DNA of 64,000 nt. Origin: Ursus arctos (lineage: Eukaryota > Chordata > Mammalia > Carnivora > Ursidae). Of this stretch, positions 44,159 to 55,930 are shown one piece after another (within the stretch, counting starts at the first letter, position 1; every line of letters starts with the position of its first letter). The stretch lies in contig NC_079873.1 of NCBI RefSeq assembly GCF_023065955.2, forward strand, positions 99,300,128 through 99,364,127, given 5' to 3'. A model generated the notes under the pieces. The model made no database searches. It was given only the letters and a program-made list of their open reading frames with translations, and was not told the origin of the DNA. A program made the translations under genes and the position numbers.

Positions 44159-44844
44159 AGAAATGCTAATTTTGACTTTAGCTCATTGTGGAGGGCCATC
44201 AGATGCCAATAATTATTTTCTAAATCATTTGTTCCCCTTTCCAGGATCCTTTACTTCAATCAGACTTTCCCTTATCCAAATCTGTTCAAACACACACACA
44301 CACACACACACACAAAACAAAACACACACAAAAAAATATCACTTGTGGCTTAAAATTGTCATGTCAGTTGTACCTGATTTAAAATTTTGGTTTTGTTTCT
44401 TGACCTACCTTTGGAATAAAATGCTAGAGAGAAATATTTTCAGCTGTATCTGAGTTACATGAGCTAAATGATCACAGATTCAGTGTGTATGAGTCTGTGC
44501 TTTTTATTCTTTTTGTGTATTCCATAACAGTTCAAGTAAAATGAAAATAAGATACTAAATGAAAGTGAGTATCCAGTATGACCATAAAAGAAAAGGGTAC
44601 TGTCCTCTCCAGTAATCAAGAGTATTTCATGTTTTTCTACTAATTTATCTAGGTACTCAATCTGTATCATTTAGTATTGCTTACCCTTAACAAAATTTTA
44701 TGTCAACTAAGAAAATATGCTGTACTATTAAGAAGAATCAATCTATGTAAATTTCAATTTTCTATATACACTACAATGTTAATTCTAGTCTAGAAATAGT
44801 CCAAAGTTAGAGTACAGTTCAAAATTACCATTCTCTAAGTGAAT
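44159..44844. other. Unique sequence with a (CA)n microsatellite
   Basis: Unrecognised unique sequence with a (CA)12 run at 44290-44314 followed by a second shorter CA-rich run to about 44330. No gene. Confidence 0.5.
44290..44314 (+). repeat. (CA)12 microsatellite
   Basis: An uninterrupted CA dinucleotide run, followed by interrupted AAAACA/CACACA sequence. Confidence 0.95.
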
Positions 44845-44873
44845 GTGTATGTGTGTGTGTGTGTGTGTGTGTG
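44845..44873 (+). repeat. (TG)n microsatellite
   Basis: TGTGTATG followed by an uninterrupted run of about ten TG units. Confidence 0.95.
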
Positions 44874-45249
44874 GTTTGAAAAGGCTCACACCAGGATATT
44901 CTAACAGAGTTCTTATACCACCACCTTCATCCAATTATTTGTTCTTGTTCAGGTGTAAAGAAGTGTCCTGGGAACTGAATATAGTTGTTCATCTTTGCAG
45001 ATAAACAGAGGAAAATAAGAGATGCCTTTGTGTTAATCTGGAGATGCCCAGGCATGGACCAGTTCAGAGCTGGTCATGTCCTACAACTAACAGCTCAGCA
45101 AATGTTTGAGGAAGAGAAATAAAGGACAATTGAAGAGAAAGACAATTTCAAGGTTTCTTGAGGTAAGAAATTAAATCATAGTTGAAAATTATTTTTCCAA
45201 AATAAATACTAATATATCAAATTTCTATTAAAAGAATTGGGGGTGGTAT

Positions 45250-45770
45250 TTATTTGAGAAATATTGCAGGAATATGAATGATAAATGACTGGCTTGGAGC
45301 AGATAGCAGTGGAAACGATTAGAAGCAGCCATATTCTGAACATAATATGAGGGGCGCTTGGGTGGCTCAGTTGGTTAAGCATCTGCCTTCAGCTCAGGTC
45401 ATGATCCCAGAGTCCTGGGATCAAGCCCCACATCAGGCTCCCTGCTCAGGGGGGAGTCTGATTCTTCCTCTGCCCCTTGCCCTGCTCTTGCTCTCTCTCT
45501 CTCAAATCAATCAATCAATCAATCAATCAATCTTTAAAATAAATGAACATAATATGAAGGTAGAGCCAACAAGACTTGTTGTGAGATCATATGTGGAATA
45601 TGAGAGGGGAAAAAAAGAATCAAGGATAACTCTCAGTTTTTGGTCTAAGAGACTTAAAGAATGGAGTTGCTATTAACTGAGTTAGGGAAGCCAGCAGGAA
45701 CAGGCTTAGAGATGTTGATAGGAGTTTACTTTTCATGATGTTAAGTTTGAAAAGAGTTTGACTTTTAATT
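45250..45770 (-). repeat. L2, interrupted by a SINE
   Basis: Antisense L2 text: 'gtagagccaacaagacttgttgtgagatcatatgtggaatatgagaggggaaaa', 'caaggataactctcagtttttggtc' and 'catgatgttaagtttgaaaagag'. The SINE at 45351-45543 interrupts it. Confidence 0.7.
45337..45557 (+). mobile_element. SINEC with (ATCA)n tail microsatellite
   Basis: The head GGGGCGCTTGGGTGGCTCAG starts at 45351. The tail near 45506-45532 is a run of nearly seven ATCA units in place of the usual AAAT repeats. A perfect 14-bp target-site duplication, TGAACATAATATGA, lies at 45337-45350 and 45544-45557. Confidence 0.95.
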
Positions 45771-45829
45771 TGAATAAGATTAGCCTATTCCATTTATTCA
45801 CATAGTAATCAATCTTCAAACTTAGCTAT

Positions 45830-46290
45830 TTATTTATTATTTATTTAAAAAATAACAACCATTTAATCATATTTTATGATTTGTGGGTCAGGAACTCAAG
45901 CAAGGCTGTGGTGTTGATGAATGTCACTTATGGGCATTCAGCTGGCAGGTAGACTGGTTTCAAGTCTCCATAAAAGCTTCCCTCACATGTTTGGCTCTTT
46001 AGTGAGGTAAGAGGAAATCTAGGCTGAGTTAGAGCTGTCAATCATAGCACAGCAAACTTAGGGCAGCTGGATTTCTTACATAGCAGCTTAGAACTATAAA
46101 AGGGTGTTCCAGTGAACAGGCAAAAGCTGCACAATCTTTCATGACCTACCTTTGGAAGTCTCATAACATCATTCTGCAGTAATTTATTGGTCAAATGAGA
46201 CACAAGCCAAGTCAAAGTGAGAGGACATATACTTAGTGGAAGAAATGGCAAAGATTTTGCAAAATGTTTTAAAGCTACCACAAATTCATT
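45830..46290 (+). repeat. Degenerate interspersed repeat, family uncertain
   Basis: The run 'aacaaccatttaatcatattttatgatttgtgggtcaggaactcaagcaaggc', then 'gtagactggtttcaagtctc...cccctcacatgtttggctctt' and 'cagtaatttattggtcaaatgagacacaagccaagtc' recalls a common mammalian repeat starting 'acttaaaacaaca...ttctgtgggtcaggaatttgg', but I cannot name the family. Confidence 0.4.
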
Positions 46291-46401
46291 AGAGCATCTT
46301 GATCACCGGATCATCCCAATGTGACTTAGATTTAAAATCATGACTCCAAGTACTGTGTATAACAAAGACTATAATGGGGAGATGGCAAAAGCAGAGAGAG
46401 C

Positions 46402-46729
46402 AATTAGAAGGCTATTTTTTTTTAAAGATTTTATTCATTTATTTATGTGACAGAGAGACAGCCAGCGAGAGAGGGAACACAGCAGGGGGAGTGGGAGAGG
46501 AAGAAGCAGGCTCACAGCGGAGGAGCCCGATGTGGGACTCGATCCCGGTACGCCGGGATCACGCCCTGAGCCGAAGGCAGACGCTTTAATGACTGCGCTA
46601 TCCAGGTGCCCCAGAAGGCTATTTTTTTATTAATAATATTTTTTATTATATTATGTTAGTCACCAGACAGTATATCCCTAGTTTTTGATGTAAAGTTCCA
46701 TGATTCATTACTTGAATTAGAAGGCTATT
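46402..46729 (-). mobile_element. Short L1 3' end whose target-site duplication holds a SINE
   Basis: AATTAGAAGGCTATT occurs at 46402-46416 and 46715-46729. It brackets about 90 bases of antisense L1 3' end (46622-46714, 'ttatgttagtcaccagacag') plus a SINE. A third copy of the core, AGAAGGCTATT, sits between SINE and L1 at 46613-46623. Confidence 0.88.
46406..46628 (-). mobile_element. SINEC inserted into the L1 flank
   Basis: A minus-strand young-type SINEC (body about 46423-46612, head GCGCTATCCAGGTGCCCC at the right). It is flanked by AGAAGGCTATTTTTTT at 46406-46421 and 46613-46628. Confidence 0.93.
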
Positions 46730-47560
46730 ACAGTGATGCATGTGAAATATGGTGGCTTTGACCAGAATGGTAGTAGTGCAAGTGATAAAAAGCTTTTAAA
46801 TTGCAGATACAGTTTGAAGATAGAACTAACAAAAATTTATATTTACTTTGATGTGGTATATTACAGGACTAACATGTTTCAGAATGGGGGAGTGGAAATC
46901 AGCAGTGCAGTTATTCATCATATATGTTTGAGAAAACTATTAGATGTCAAAGTGGTAGCTGGATATAAGAGCCTGGAGTTGAATTTTCAAAATATAGATG
47001 ACATTTAAAAGCATAGGACTGTATGAAATCATCAAGGAATTCAGTCTAAATAGAGGAGGCAAAAGGACACATGATGATTGACTCCCAGAGAACTCCAGTA
47101 TTTAGAGGTTTAGAAGAGGAAGAGAATCAAGTAACTAATACTGAGAAAGAGCAACGAGTACGATTAAAAAAAAAAACACAAAAAACCAAGGTCAATGTTT
47201 CGTCCTGGAACAAAAGTGAAGAAAGTGGATCAGTAATCAACTGTGTCAAATATTACTAGTAGATCTTATAAAATAAAGACTATGAATTGGCCAAAGTCTT
47301 TGGCAATTTGGAGGTCATTGTTGACTTTGAAAAAAATAGCTTTAGTGTATTAATGGGGATAAAAATCTGTTTTTAGGGAACTCAAGCATGAATTAGAGGG
47401 AAAAGGTGGCATGAATATATAACTATCTTGAGGAATTTTCTATGAAGGAGAGAAAAAAATGAAGAAATAGTTGAGGATAGTGGAGTCAGGTAAAGGATTT
47501 TGAAACATGGTAGATACAGTCCTTCTTTGTGATAGAAGTAAGAAAGAATGAATTTGTGCT

Positions 47561-47849
47561 GAATCAATCCCTGTGTTATAATGTTATTTTTAACATTTTA
47601 GCTAATATTTCAAAGACATATTTGAATTTAAATACATGTTGTTAAGGTGACAATGCATTTAGCAAAAGCAATCTACATGGGTTTGTGTTCTTAGATATTC
47701 CAAAATTTAACAAAAATAAACTCATATTATTGGACAAAAATGAATATTTAGTGAAGAAGATGTTTTCCACTGAAACATGTTTCATCAGATAATTTACTTA
47801 CTGGAAGTAACTAACCTTAGAAAAGAGGGGTTAAAGAAAATGGTATTGG
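47561..47849. other. AT-rich spacer
   Basis: No recognised gene or repeat. Confidence 0.4.
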
Positions 47850-48210
47850 GAACAAATCTTGTCAATGCTCTCTTCACAGTATCTCTTAATGTTTTTCTCT
47901 TCATCGCAATTCCTACTTTTATCACCTAATTCTGGCACTCTTTATCCCTTGCCTGAATTATTACAGGAGAATATTTGCCAGTCTATCCCTATGCTAATTT
48001 ATCTAATACTGTGCTGCAAATGTATATTGTCTAGCAAAATTCTAACTTGGATGTTTCAAGCCTGCCACAGTCTAACCTAAATGAGCTTTTAGATTTATCT
48101 CCCACTACTCTTTTACCCTCCCATAAATATACTTTTACACTCCAGCTAAAAGTGACTAATCATTCCTAAAATTAGCCTTAAATTTCCCTGATTTCATCCC
48201 TTTCCCCATG
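47850..48210 (+). repeat. L2 fragment, diverged
   Basis: 'caagcctgccacagtctaacctaaatgagc', 'ctcccactactcttttaccctcc' and 'acactccagctaaaagtgacta' follow the L2 coding-end layout. The 73-codon frame at 47859-48080 is a by-product. Confidence 0.55.
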
Positions 48211-48298
48211 ACAACTACCTAAATAAGTCAAAACCATATTTATGAGTAACAGTACAGGGAAGTGAGAATAAAGGGGGTGAAGAAGGGGGGGCAATCCA

Positions 48299-48518
48299 TA
48301 TAGCCTGTTTTTTCTAAAGAATTATTTATTTATTTTAGAGAGAGAGAGAGCACGAGTGGGGAGAGGGGCAGAGGGAAAGAATCTTCGAGCAGACTCCCCA
48401 CTGAGTATGGAGTTCAACGTGGGGCTCAATTTCAGGTCACATGAGATCACAATCTGAGCCAAAACCAAGAGTCAAACCTTAATTGACTCAGCCACCAAGG
48501 CACCCCATAGCCTGTTGT
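48299..48518 (-). mobile_element. SINEC, older variant
   Basis: Minus-strand SINEC (about 48311-48506) with the older 'ccaaaaccaagagtcaaacctta' segment. Target-site duplication ATAGCCTGTT at 48299-48308 and 48507-48516. Confidence 0.92.
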
Positions 48519-48594
48519 TTTTTTCTTTTTAATGCTAGAACTGCCACTTTTAGCTATGACCATGGCAAGTTTATTTTTTAAATCATTATGAGCC

Positions 48595-48715
48595 CTTGTA
48601 TTCTCAAGCGTAAATTAACTTGTTAGAATTATTGTGAGGATTTGTTATGTATAAAGAACCTCAAGTATCTGGCAAACTAAACTTGTTCTAAAGTGGTAGC
48701 TGTTATTATTATTAC
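48595..48715 (+). repeat. MIR 3' half
   Basis: 'cttgttagaattattgtgaggatttgttatgtataaagaacc', 'caagtatctggcaaactaaacttgttctaaagtggtagctgttattattatta' is plus-strand MIR. Confidence 0.7.
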
Positions 48716-48719
48716 AGGT

Positions 48720-49235
48720 TTGATTTAAATGAAGCCTCCCCCCATGAAATCTTCCCAAATTCCTTTGCTGTATTTCCACAGTACTTTGTTGACATCATAA
48801 TATTAATATTTCACAAACTCTCCTGAACCATAGTTACTTGTGCATGCATCTTTTTTTTTCTCATGCCAGGAAATATAATGTAGTATTGTTCATTAAGAAC
48901 ACTGTCTCTGTAACTAGAAAGACCTGAATGAAAATCCTAGCTCCTCTACTTACTAGCTGTGAGACTTTAGATGAGAAACCTCTCTGCCTGAGTTTCTTCA
49001 TCTATGAAGTACAGATAAAAACAGTAGACAACTCATGTGGGTTTGGGTAATAAAGGTATATGCTAGGTACAGTGTGTGAAACATAATAAAGGCTCAATAA
49101 ATGTAAAATGTACTTGGTTTAAGCTCTGAAAGGATGGGAAGTAAGTTTTGTCCCCCCTTTTTTTTTCTCCACTGTCTATTACAATGTGTTGCACGTTCTA
49201 GGTGCTCAAATACTTATTGAACTACAATAATGCTG
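48720..49235 (+). repeat. L2 3' end with a MIR inside it
   Basis: 'gaagcctccccccatgaaatcttccc...' to 'ccacagtactttgttgacatcataatatt' (48730-48845) and 'gtcccccctttttttttctccactgtctattacaatgtgttgcacgttctaggtgctcaaatacttattgaac' (49150-49235) are successive parts of the L2 3' end. The MIR at 48879-49110 separates them, so MIR inserted into L2. Confidence 0.65.
48879..49110 (+). repeat. MIR SINE, near full length
   Basis: Plus-strand MIR with all main blocks: 'gtagtattgttcattaagaacactgtctctgtaactagaaagacctg', 'ctcctctacttactagctgtgagactttagatgagaaacctctctgcctgagtttcttcatctatgaagtac' and 'aataaaggctcaataaatg'. Confidence 0.9.
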
Positions 49236-49529
49236 ATTAAAACAGTGCTAAATATAAAAAAATTATTCAACTTTTGGCTTTGGTGTAAAGAGGTGAATGG
49301 TTGAGTTAGGGCTTGAAACAGGAGTCTGGTGTATGTATACTGCATTAAGGAAGTTCTTTGTGCCTCATAATGTGGGCATGACACAGTATCTTATACTTCA
49401 TAAATGTGCAACAGATATTTACTGAAATGATTGTTGTTTAGTTGTAAACAATAGAAATTTATTTTTCAATAAAATAAGTTTAGAACCAACAATCATCAAG
49501 GAAAGGAAAAGATAAAACAATCTAAAGTA
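49236..49529. other. AT-rich spacer
   Basis: No recognised gene or repeat. Confidence 0.4.
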
Positions 49530-50157
49530 AAAATTTTTAATAATATTTTTTATTATATTATGTTAGTCACCATACAGTACATCCCTAGTTTTTGATGTAA
49601 AGTTCCATGATTCATTACTTGGGTATAACACCCAGTGCACCATGCAATATGTGCCCTCCTTAAAACCCATCACCAGCCTATCTCATTCCCCCACTCCCCT
49701 CCCCTCTGAAGCCCTCAGTTTGTTTCCCAAAGTCCATAGTCTTTCATGGTTCATTCCCCCTTCTCTTTACCCCCCTTCTTCTTCCCTTTCTTCTCCCATT
49801 GATCTTCCTACTTCTTATGTTCCATAAATGAGTGAAACCATATGATAATTGTCTTTCTCTGCTTGACTTATTTCACTTAGCATTATCTCCTCCAGTGCCG
49901 TCCATGTTGCAGCAAATGTTGTGAAATCATTCTTTTTGATGGCTGAGTAATATTCCATTGTATATATGGACGACATATTCTTAATCCAGTCATCTGTTGA
50001 AGGGCATCTCGGCTCCTTCCATGATTTAGCTATTGTGGACAATGCTGCTATGAACATTGGGGTGCATATGGCCCTTCTCTTCACTACATCTGTATCTTTG
50101 GGGTAAATACCCAGTAGTGCAATGGCTGGATCATAGGGTAGCTCAATTTTTAACTTT
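49530..50157 (-). mobile_element. 5'-truncated L1 3' end, about 630 bp
   Basis: Antisense L1 3'UTR ('ttatgttagtcaccatacagtacatccctag') followed by the ORF2 C-terminal end: the minus strand encodes [20 protein letters not shown] and DNYHMVSLIYGT as one open stretch of 89 codons at 49815-50084. The break near 50157 is inside the antisense 'gctcaatttttaactttt' block. Sequence is close to the copy at 39481-41520, so of similar age. Confidence 0.9.
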
Positions 50158-50639
50158 TCACATGATCTTTATGATTTTGTAAATCAGATAACATACCTCT
50201 ATGTTTGGCATTTAGCCTGAGTTTATAACATGAAGCTTAACTTTTAAAAGTATCTGTTTACCTCTTAGACAGTACAATTTGTGATAGTTGCTATGTGAAC
50301 TTGATGTAACACACAGGCGTGAGAGATAAGCTTTTCTTAGGTAAGGAAAAGAGAGAAGTGGAAATACACAGGGGCCTATAAATTGCTTGGTTTCCTTAAG
50401 GTGTCTATAAGAGGAATTCTAAAACGAAGAACATCAGAAATGTGTGCTTGTGTTAAGTGAATGTAGTCTGTGTTTTTGCAAGAGTATCTGAATTAATAGA
50501 GTTCTATCTCTGTGTAGGTTTAAGTAAAGAACAAGTAATATGGACAATGAAACACAGAAGTAGGAAAGTCAAACCCATTTCTCAAGCCACCTCTGACACA
50601 TCTTGCAAACTAATGTAAGGATCAATTTCCAAAAGTACA
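50158..50639. other. No recognised feature
   Basis: About 480 bases of unique sequence. Confidence 0.4.
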
Positions 50640-50960
50640 ATTATGGTCACAATGCTACCATTCATTTATTCATTCACTTGTACCTTCAAAAATGTGTCTT
50701 GAAAAAAAAACGTGTCTTGAATATCTGCCATTTGCTAGGCTACCTAGACACTGGAGATAAAATAATGTATAAGACTCAAAGGACTCATAGTCTAGTGAGG
50801 GACGCAGACAAACTGACTATGGGATTTTCAGATATAAAATTCAGGAGAACATTGGGTTGAAGATGGATACTGTAAAATTCTAATGATAGTGGGGTTAGTT
50901 GTAAAGCAGGAGGTGAAACTCTTTAGGAAGATTATGAAGAAACAGTAACATGTAAGAGAG
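50640..50960 (-). repeat. L2 3' end
   Basis: Antisense L2: 'cattcatttattcattcacttg', 'tgccatttgctaggctacctagacactggagataaaataatgtataagactcaaaggactcatagtctagtgagggacgcagac'. A short repeat of 'gtgtcttga' near 50690-50718 is a small local duplication. Confidence 0.85.
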
Positions 50961-51109
50961 GAGTGGGGAAAATATTTTGAAAAGACTAAGAAAAAACCAC
51001 CAGAGAAGTAGGGAAGAAGACAAAGACATAACAGTGAGGAAAGAATTCCAAAAACTTGCCTGCCTCTGATTTAACTCATGTTGTACCTTTAAGTAGAATG
51101 GATGAGGCA

Positions 51110-51400
51110 CATCTCTTCACCTTCCAGCAATACTTCTAGGCCCATAACTTCTGTGAAACTCTCTTATTAATCTTTCCCACTTGTAAACTCACATAGCACT
51201 TTTATTAATATCTTTCTTGACATTTACCATATTACATATTGGATTATAGCTATAAGTACACTGTATATACTTTTCTTATTCTTTCTATGATTTTTCAAGC
51301 AGGAGTCCATGCTATATTCATATTCAAAATCTCGGCATAGTACCATGCATATATAGATGTTCAAGAAATATATGCTGAATGCTGAATAAATAAAGAGATG
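51110..51400 (+). repeat. L2 3' end
   Basis: Plus-strand L2: 'aactcacatagcacttttattaatatc', 'ctcggcatagtaccatgcatatatagatgttcaagaaatatatgctgaatgctgaataaataaa'. Confidence 0.7.
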
Positions 51401-54381
51401 CTTGCATACCCTTGGAAACCAACAGGATGAATGACACATAGTGCATTCTCAATACTTGTACTTAAAAAAAATGGACAAAACAGTTTCCTGTTATTTAGTC
51501 TTCAAATCCCCTTTCTGATTTTCTTTCAGGGCCAAAGTACCTATTATCTTTGTGGGAAATGTCTCTATGAGAAAATTTTAGGCTGATGTTGGATACTTTG
51601 ACTTATATTTCTATATTAACCACAGTAAACATTCAATATTAGTTAAATAATTAACCTTAATTATGTGATAACTCTGACATAGGGGACAAATATGTCATTC
51701 TAATGAAAATGCTTATTGCAAAAATTATCAAAAATAGAACATAGTGCCTGATGAATCCAATGGTCTGACAGTATGCAATATCTTTGTGCAATACTAGGTT
51801 CCCAGACTCAAAGACAATTTGTCAGGAAGGGGTGCAGGTTATTCTTGCTTCACAAAAAAAGAATTCTGTAAATTATTTTATGCTCATTTCAGTTGAAGTC
51901 TGTTTGTTTCCTTCTACAAGATAGAATAGAGCTTATTATTCTGGTTTCTGAACACTCCTAACACTAATCTTTTGATTTATTGTTATAAAGACAAATTTAC
52001 ATAAAGAAACAATAGGGGAAGACATATATCACTATAGAAAAAAATTCAGAAGTTGTTGCAGAATATATTTCTATTATGAAATAAGAGTGGAATTTGAGGT
52101 TAAAGTTTATTTAATGTTTATTCTCAGGGGAATCCCATCAATTGTTTTTAGAAAAAGTATTTGAAAGAACAATGCTATAATACCATCATGAAAACCAGAC
52201 TTCATAGGAAGATAGTCTTTTGTGCATTTCAAAATGATTTTGGTAGTGGAACATAAAATTTTCATGGGAGGGGTGGGTGTATCGATCATTTAGATTACAA
52301 ACAGCTTAGAAATACCTCAAATTCTTTTTTAAAAATGTACTGAAGGACATTATGAAAGGTGGAATAAATCGTGGCTTTTCACAACTCTCCCAAATATTTA
52401 TTTGCGTAAAACAGGTACAGAAATCTGAAAGTAGACATATGCATTGACATTTTCTTGACAGATTCATAACCCTATGGTTTCCAAAACTTTGATGTTCAAT
52501 AACATTTCATTAGTATACTCCAGTGTATTTATTACTATGCATTATTAATACAGATATGTGCCTAGGAGATGTACAATTTGTAATTATTTTTTCTTTCAAA
52601 GCATAATAGCTTCAAACTGGGCTTGTTGCAGCTATGATATTTCATCTCTGAGTTCTCCTTCGAACTTTCTAAGGCTGTGACAGAAATTTGTATTTGAATA
52701 GAAAAGCTGTCAAGAAGGTACTGTGGTACTATCCATCACATTTTTAATCCTGACCATACTTAGATGCTACTGAGGTTGGCTGTCCAAGACACTAAACAAA
52801 GATTGAAATTATGCCTTCTGTTCTTATGCATCAAAGTTGCACCATTATACCAAATTCAATAGCCCTGTATTACACTCTATTAATTTCCTATTAGTTCTCA
52901 TCTATGCAAAATCCAACCATGGTATCACTATGGTTTAGACATGCAGCCTTGATTCCAGCATCAAAAAAATGGAACCTGTCACTTCTAATAATTTTACAGG
53001 AGATTCTACAAATGTAAATCCTTTTTCATCTTGTCATCCTTTCATGTCTTTAATGAGTTTGCTCACTAACAGTGTAGAATCTTAATTTAACTTTCAGAAC
53101 TATTACCAGCTATTATAACTGAGCATCTCTAGGAGTATACTAATTAAAGTGCAATAAAGAGTAATTTATAAAACCTGAAACATTTGTCTTTTAAAAGTCC
53201 ATCAATATTTAACTATATATCAGAAAGAAAACAAAGGCAATAGTGAACTCAAGATTCCTAACCAAATGGAATATTTTGAGAGAAAGCATCATCTAGCATA
53301 ATTAGATGATCTACAAATTAAATTCAACCATTTGTAAAAGCCAGTGAACACTGTAGTTGAAAAGCAAGTTAACCAGGGATTATCATGTTGAAGTTGTATT
53401 ACAGAAAACAGTTAACTCTTGGGAATAAGTTCTATGATCAGTCTAACAAGTACTATACATAAAATATTAGTATATTCTCTCAAAGACATTTATGCTCTAT
53501 TTAGATTCATTGACTTTTTGCCACTATTACTGACCTTTAAATCTAATTAAGTTACCTTGGAATCCAGATATACACCCTTTTACCTCCTTTGACAGCTTTT
53601 AATTTAAATGTCTGTAAATATTCACTAAAATTCACTACCAGTAGTAAAAATAGTGCTTGATATACCAGGGTCCAGATGTAATACTTTGTGTTGAAGAAAA
53701 CAAAGACTCAAAATTTTCAATTTTGAGCTATAAATTTCATTATTAATCTTTGTAAAGATTATATCATGTGAGTTTGATAGTAGAATTATACTGATTTTTC
53801 ATTTAATCTATTGTCTCCATTTCACAGTAGTTGAATTATTCTAAACAATAATATGACATCAATTTTTAATAGAGAATCAGTGAAACTCATCTGGTATTCT
53901 AGAGTACCATATTCAAGGATCCTGAAGCCTTAAGTATTTTGTTGGGGAAGTAACATTATGCAAGTCAAGTCTTCCAAGCCACAGTTTCTCAAGTATTCCA
54001 AATTTTGGCATTTAAATTTTAGTGTGAATCTTAACTACTTTAAACTGTGCTTCATTGTGACATGAGAAATTTTTTTTCTATATACATTGGACACAGAATA
54101 CTTTATTCATTTCAGTCTTTTCTGTCCATTACCATTTTAGGAAAGGTAAATTGCTGAAAGTCTGCCATTATCTCAGTATCAACTGCCAGGGTAGCTGAAT
54201 TTCAGCATAAGTCATGATATGTAGTAGTTACCAAGTACATATCTTACTACACAGTCAATATGTATTTTACTATTTGTCAACACAAATCATCCTTGCCTAT
54301 GATATTGAATCCTTCTAACTTAGCATTTAAATTTAAGTTTTTACCGATAGAAAGAGCACGGAGAGTGAATAGTTATCAAGC
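51401..54381. other. Repeat-poor block of about 3.0 kb
   Basis: AT-rich unique sequence without a recognised repeat, microsatellite or gene. The longest frames are about 60 codons and featureless. Confidence 0.45.
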
Positions 54382-54578
54382 TTTTATGTTTCATATACTA
54401 GGTGAAGTCCTTTACATATATTACTCGTTTAATTTTTGCATTAACCCTATTATCAGCCCCATATGACATATAAGGGAACAGATGCACAAAACAGTCAACA
54501 ACTTGTCCAAAGTCATATGACTTGTAAGTGTTAGAATCAGGATTCAAACCCTTGTCTTAACCACGATTACTACTGCCT
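54382..54578 (-). repeat. MIR SINE
   Basis: Reverse-complement MIR: 'actaggtgaagtcctttacatatattactcgtttaatttttgcattaaccctatt', 'acttgtccaaagtcatatgacttgtaagtgttagaatcaggattcaaacccttgtc'. Confidence 0.88.
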
Positions 54579-54714
54579 CTCAATGTTAATCAAAATGGTA
54601 AAATAAATCATTTTCCTTTTAGGTGTATTGCCTTTTCATTATGTACAATATTTGAAGCATTTAAAAGTTATATGCATCATCTTCTGGTCTTTTTTTTTAA
54701 TGTACTTTTTTCTT

Positions 54715-54918
54715 TTTTTAAAAAAGATTGTGTTTATTTATTTGAGAGAAAGAGTGAGAGAGAGAGAGAGAGAGAGATCACAAGCAGGGGCAGGGGGTAG
54801 AGGGAGAAGCAGACTCTCCACTAAACAGGAAGCCCAATGTGGGACTCAATCCCAGGACCTAGGGATCATGACCTGAGCCGAAGGCAGATGCTTAACCAAC
54901 TGACCCACCCAGGCACCC
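54715..54918 (-). mobile_element. SINEC with (GA)n expansion
   Basis: Minus-strand SINEC. The CT-rich body, read here as GA, has expanded to a (GA)n run at about 54756-54777. The head is at the right (ACTGACCCACCCAGGCACCC). Confidence 0.92.
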
Positions 54919-55930
54919 AAAATTTATTTTTTCTTTATACATAACAGCATAATGATTTTAAATCATTGCTTTGTCAAGTAATTCCTAAGGGAGAGAGGTA
55001 GAAAGTGATTGTTGGGAATGGTTTGAATGGGAAGTAGATGATTAGGGGCAGTAGGGACAAAAGACAGATGCTTTTGTGAGCAACTGGAATTGGGAATATT
55101 GATGTTCATAGGAATTGGAAAGATTGAATACTGAGAATGAAACTCCTTAAGATATTGCAAGCTAGATAAATGGACTAACACATAGCACCCAATGAGATGG
55201 GGATATCATCTACACACTTGTGAATTTCTGGTTCTTAAAGGCTATATGTAGCCAGATGGGAAAAAATGCTATTTAGAAAACAAAGTGTCTGCTTTGCTGG
55301 TGGTTCTAGGGAAAAGTGAACAATCTCAATGGTATCACCTTTTTTATTTTTCAGGAAAAGTGTCACAATGCACTTTAATGAGCACTTTTGGTTGAGAAGT
55401 TTGAGCTCAGAGCACTAAATGATCCAACTTCATAGTGCTACCTAAGAGAGTGAGAGAGATTTTAAGTTCATACAGGTAGCCTGAAAGGGCAAAAGACACC
55501 AATGTGGAGATGAAAGTGAAAGAAATGAGTCTTGGGAGAGAGGTAGAAAGAAACCTGAAAAGGTGATAGCCTAAGGAAGGGATACAGACACCAAGAAACT
55601 CTTAGTTCCAGGAAGGCCCAGTAAAATTTGAGGACAGTGATATTTGATGCTAACTTTTAAGTTGCTCTCTGTTGTGCTGTAACACCACTATATTGCTTTA
55701 AACCTTTAGAATAAACCTGATATATGTAAAAGACTTCATCAGTGTTGTTTGGTAGAGAATGAAGGAATAAGGATACTAAGAGGGGTAGGAGGTACCCAGG
55801 AAAAGCATCAGCTTTCCACTTCCCAGTCGACCCAAGCAGATTTAAAAACATAGGAAGTAGTATTATGATTAAGCTACTATATTTGACTATTAAAGAGAGA
55901 ATCCAGAGGCTGGAGAACTAAGGAATGCAC
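54919..55930. other. No firmly recognised repeat or gene
   Basis: About 1 kb, richer in GA than its surroundings between 55430 and 55620. Nothing could be assigned. Confidence 0.35.

Larger units (their letters stand above)
46360..47560 (-). repeat. Long L2 segment, carrying SINE and L1 insertions
   Basis: Antisense L2 blocks in order: 'gagcaattagaaggctatt' continuing after the insertions as 'acagtgatgcatgtgaaatatggtggctttgaccagaatgg' (46727 on), 'gaactccagtatttagaggtttagaagaggaagagaatcaagtaactaatactgagaaagagcaacgagtacg' and 'tcagtaatcaactgtgtcaaatattactagtag...ggcaatttggaggtcattgttgac'. At roughly 880 bases of L2 it is the longest L2 piece in the window. Confidence 0.75.

Noticed and set aside
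45500..45535. CRISPR-like or regular repeat array
   Set aside because: It is a simple ATCA microsatellite at a SINE tail, without spacers, in a mammalian genome.
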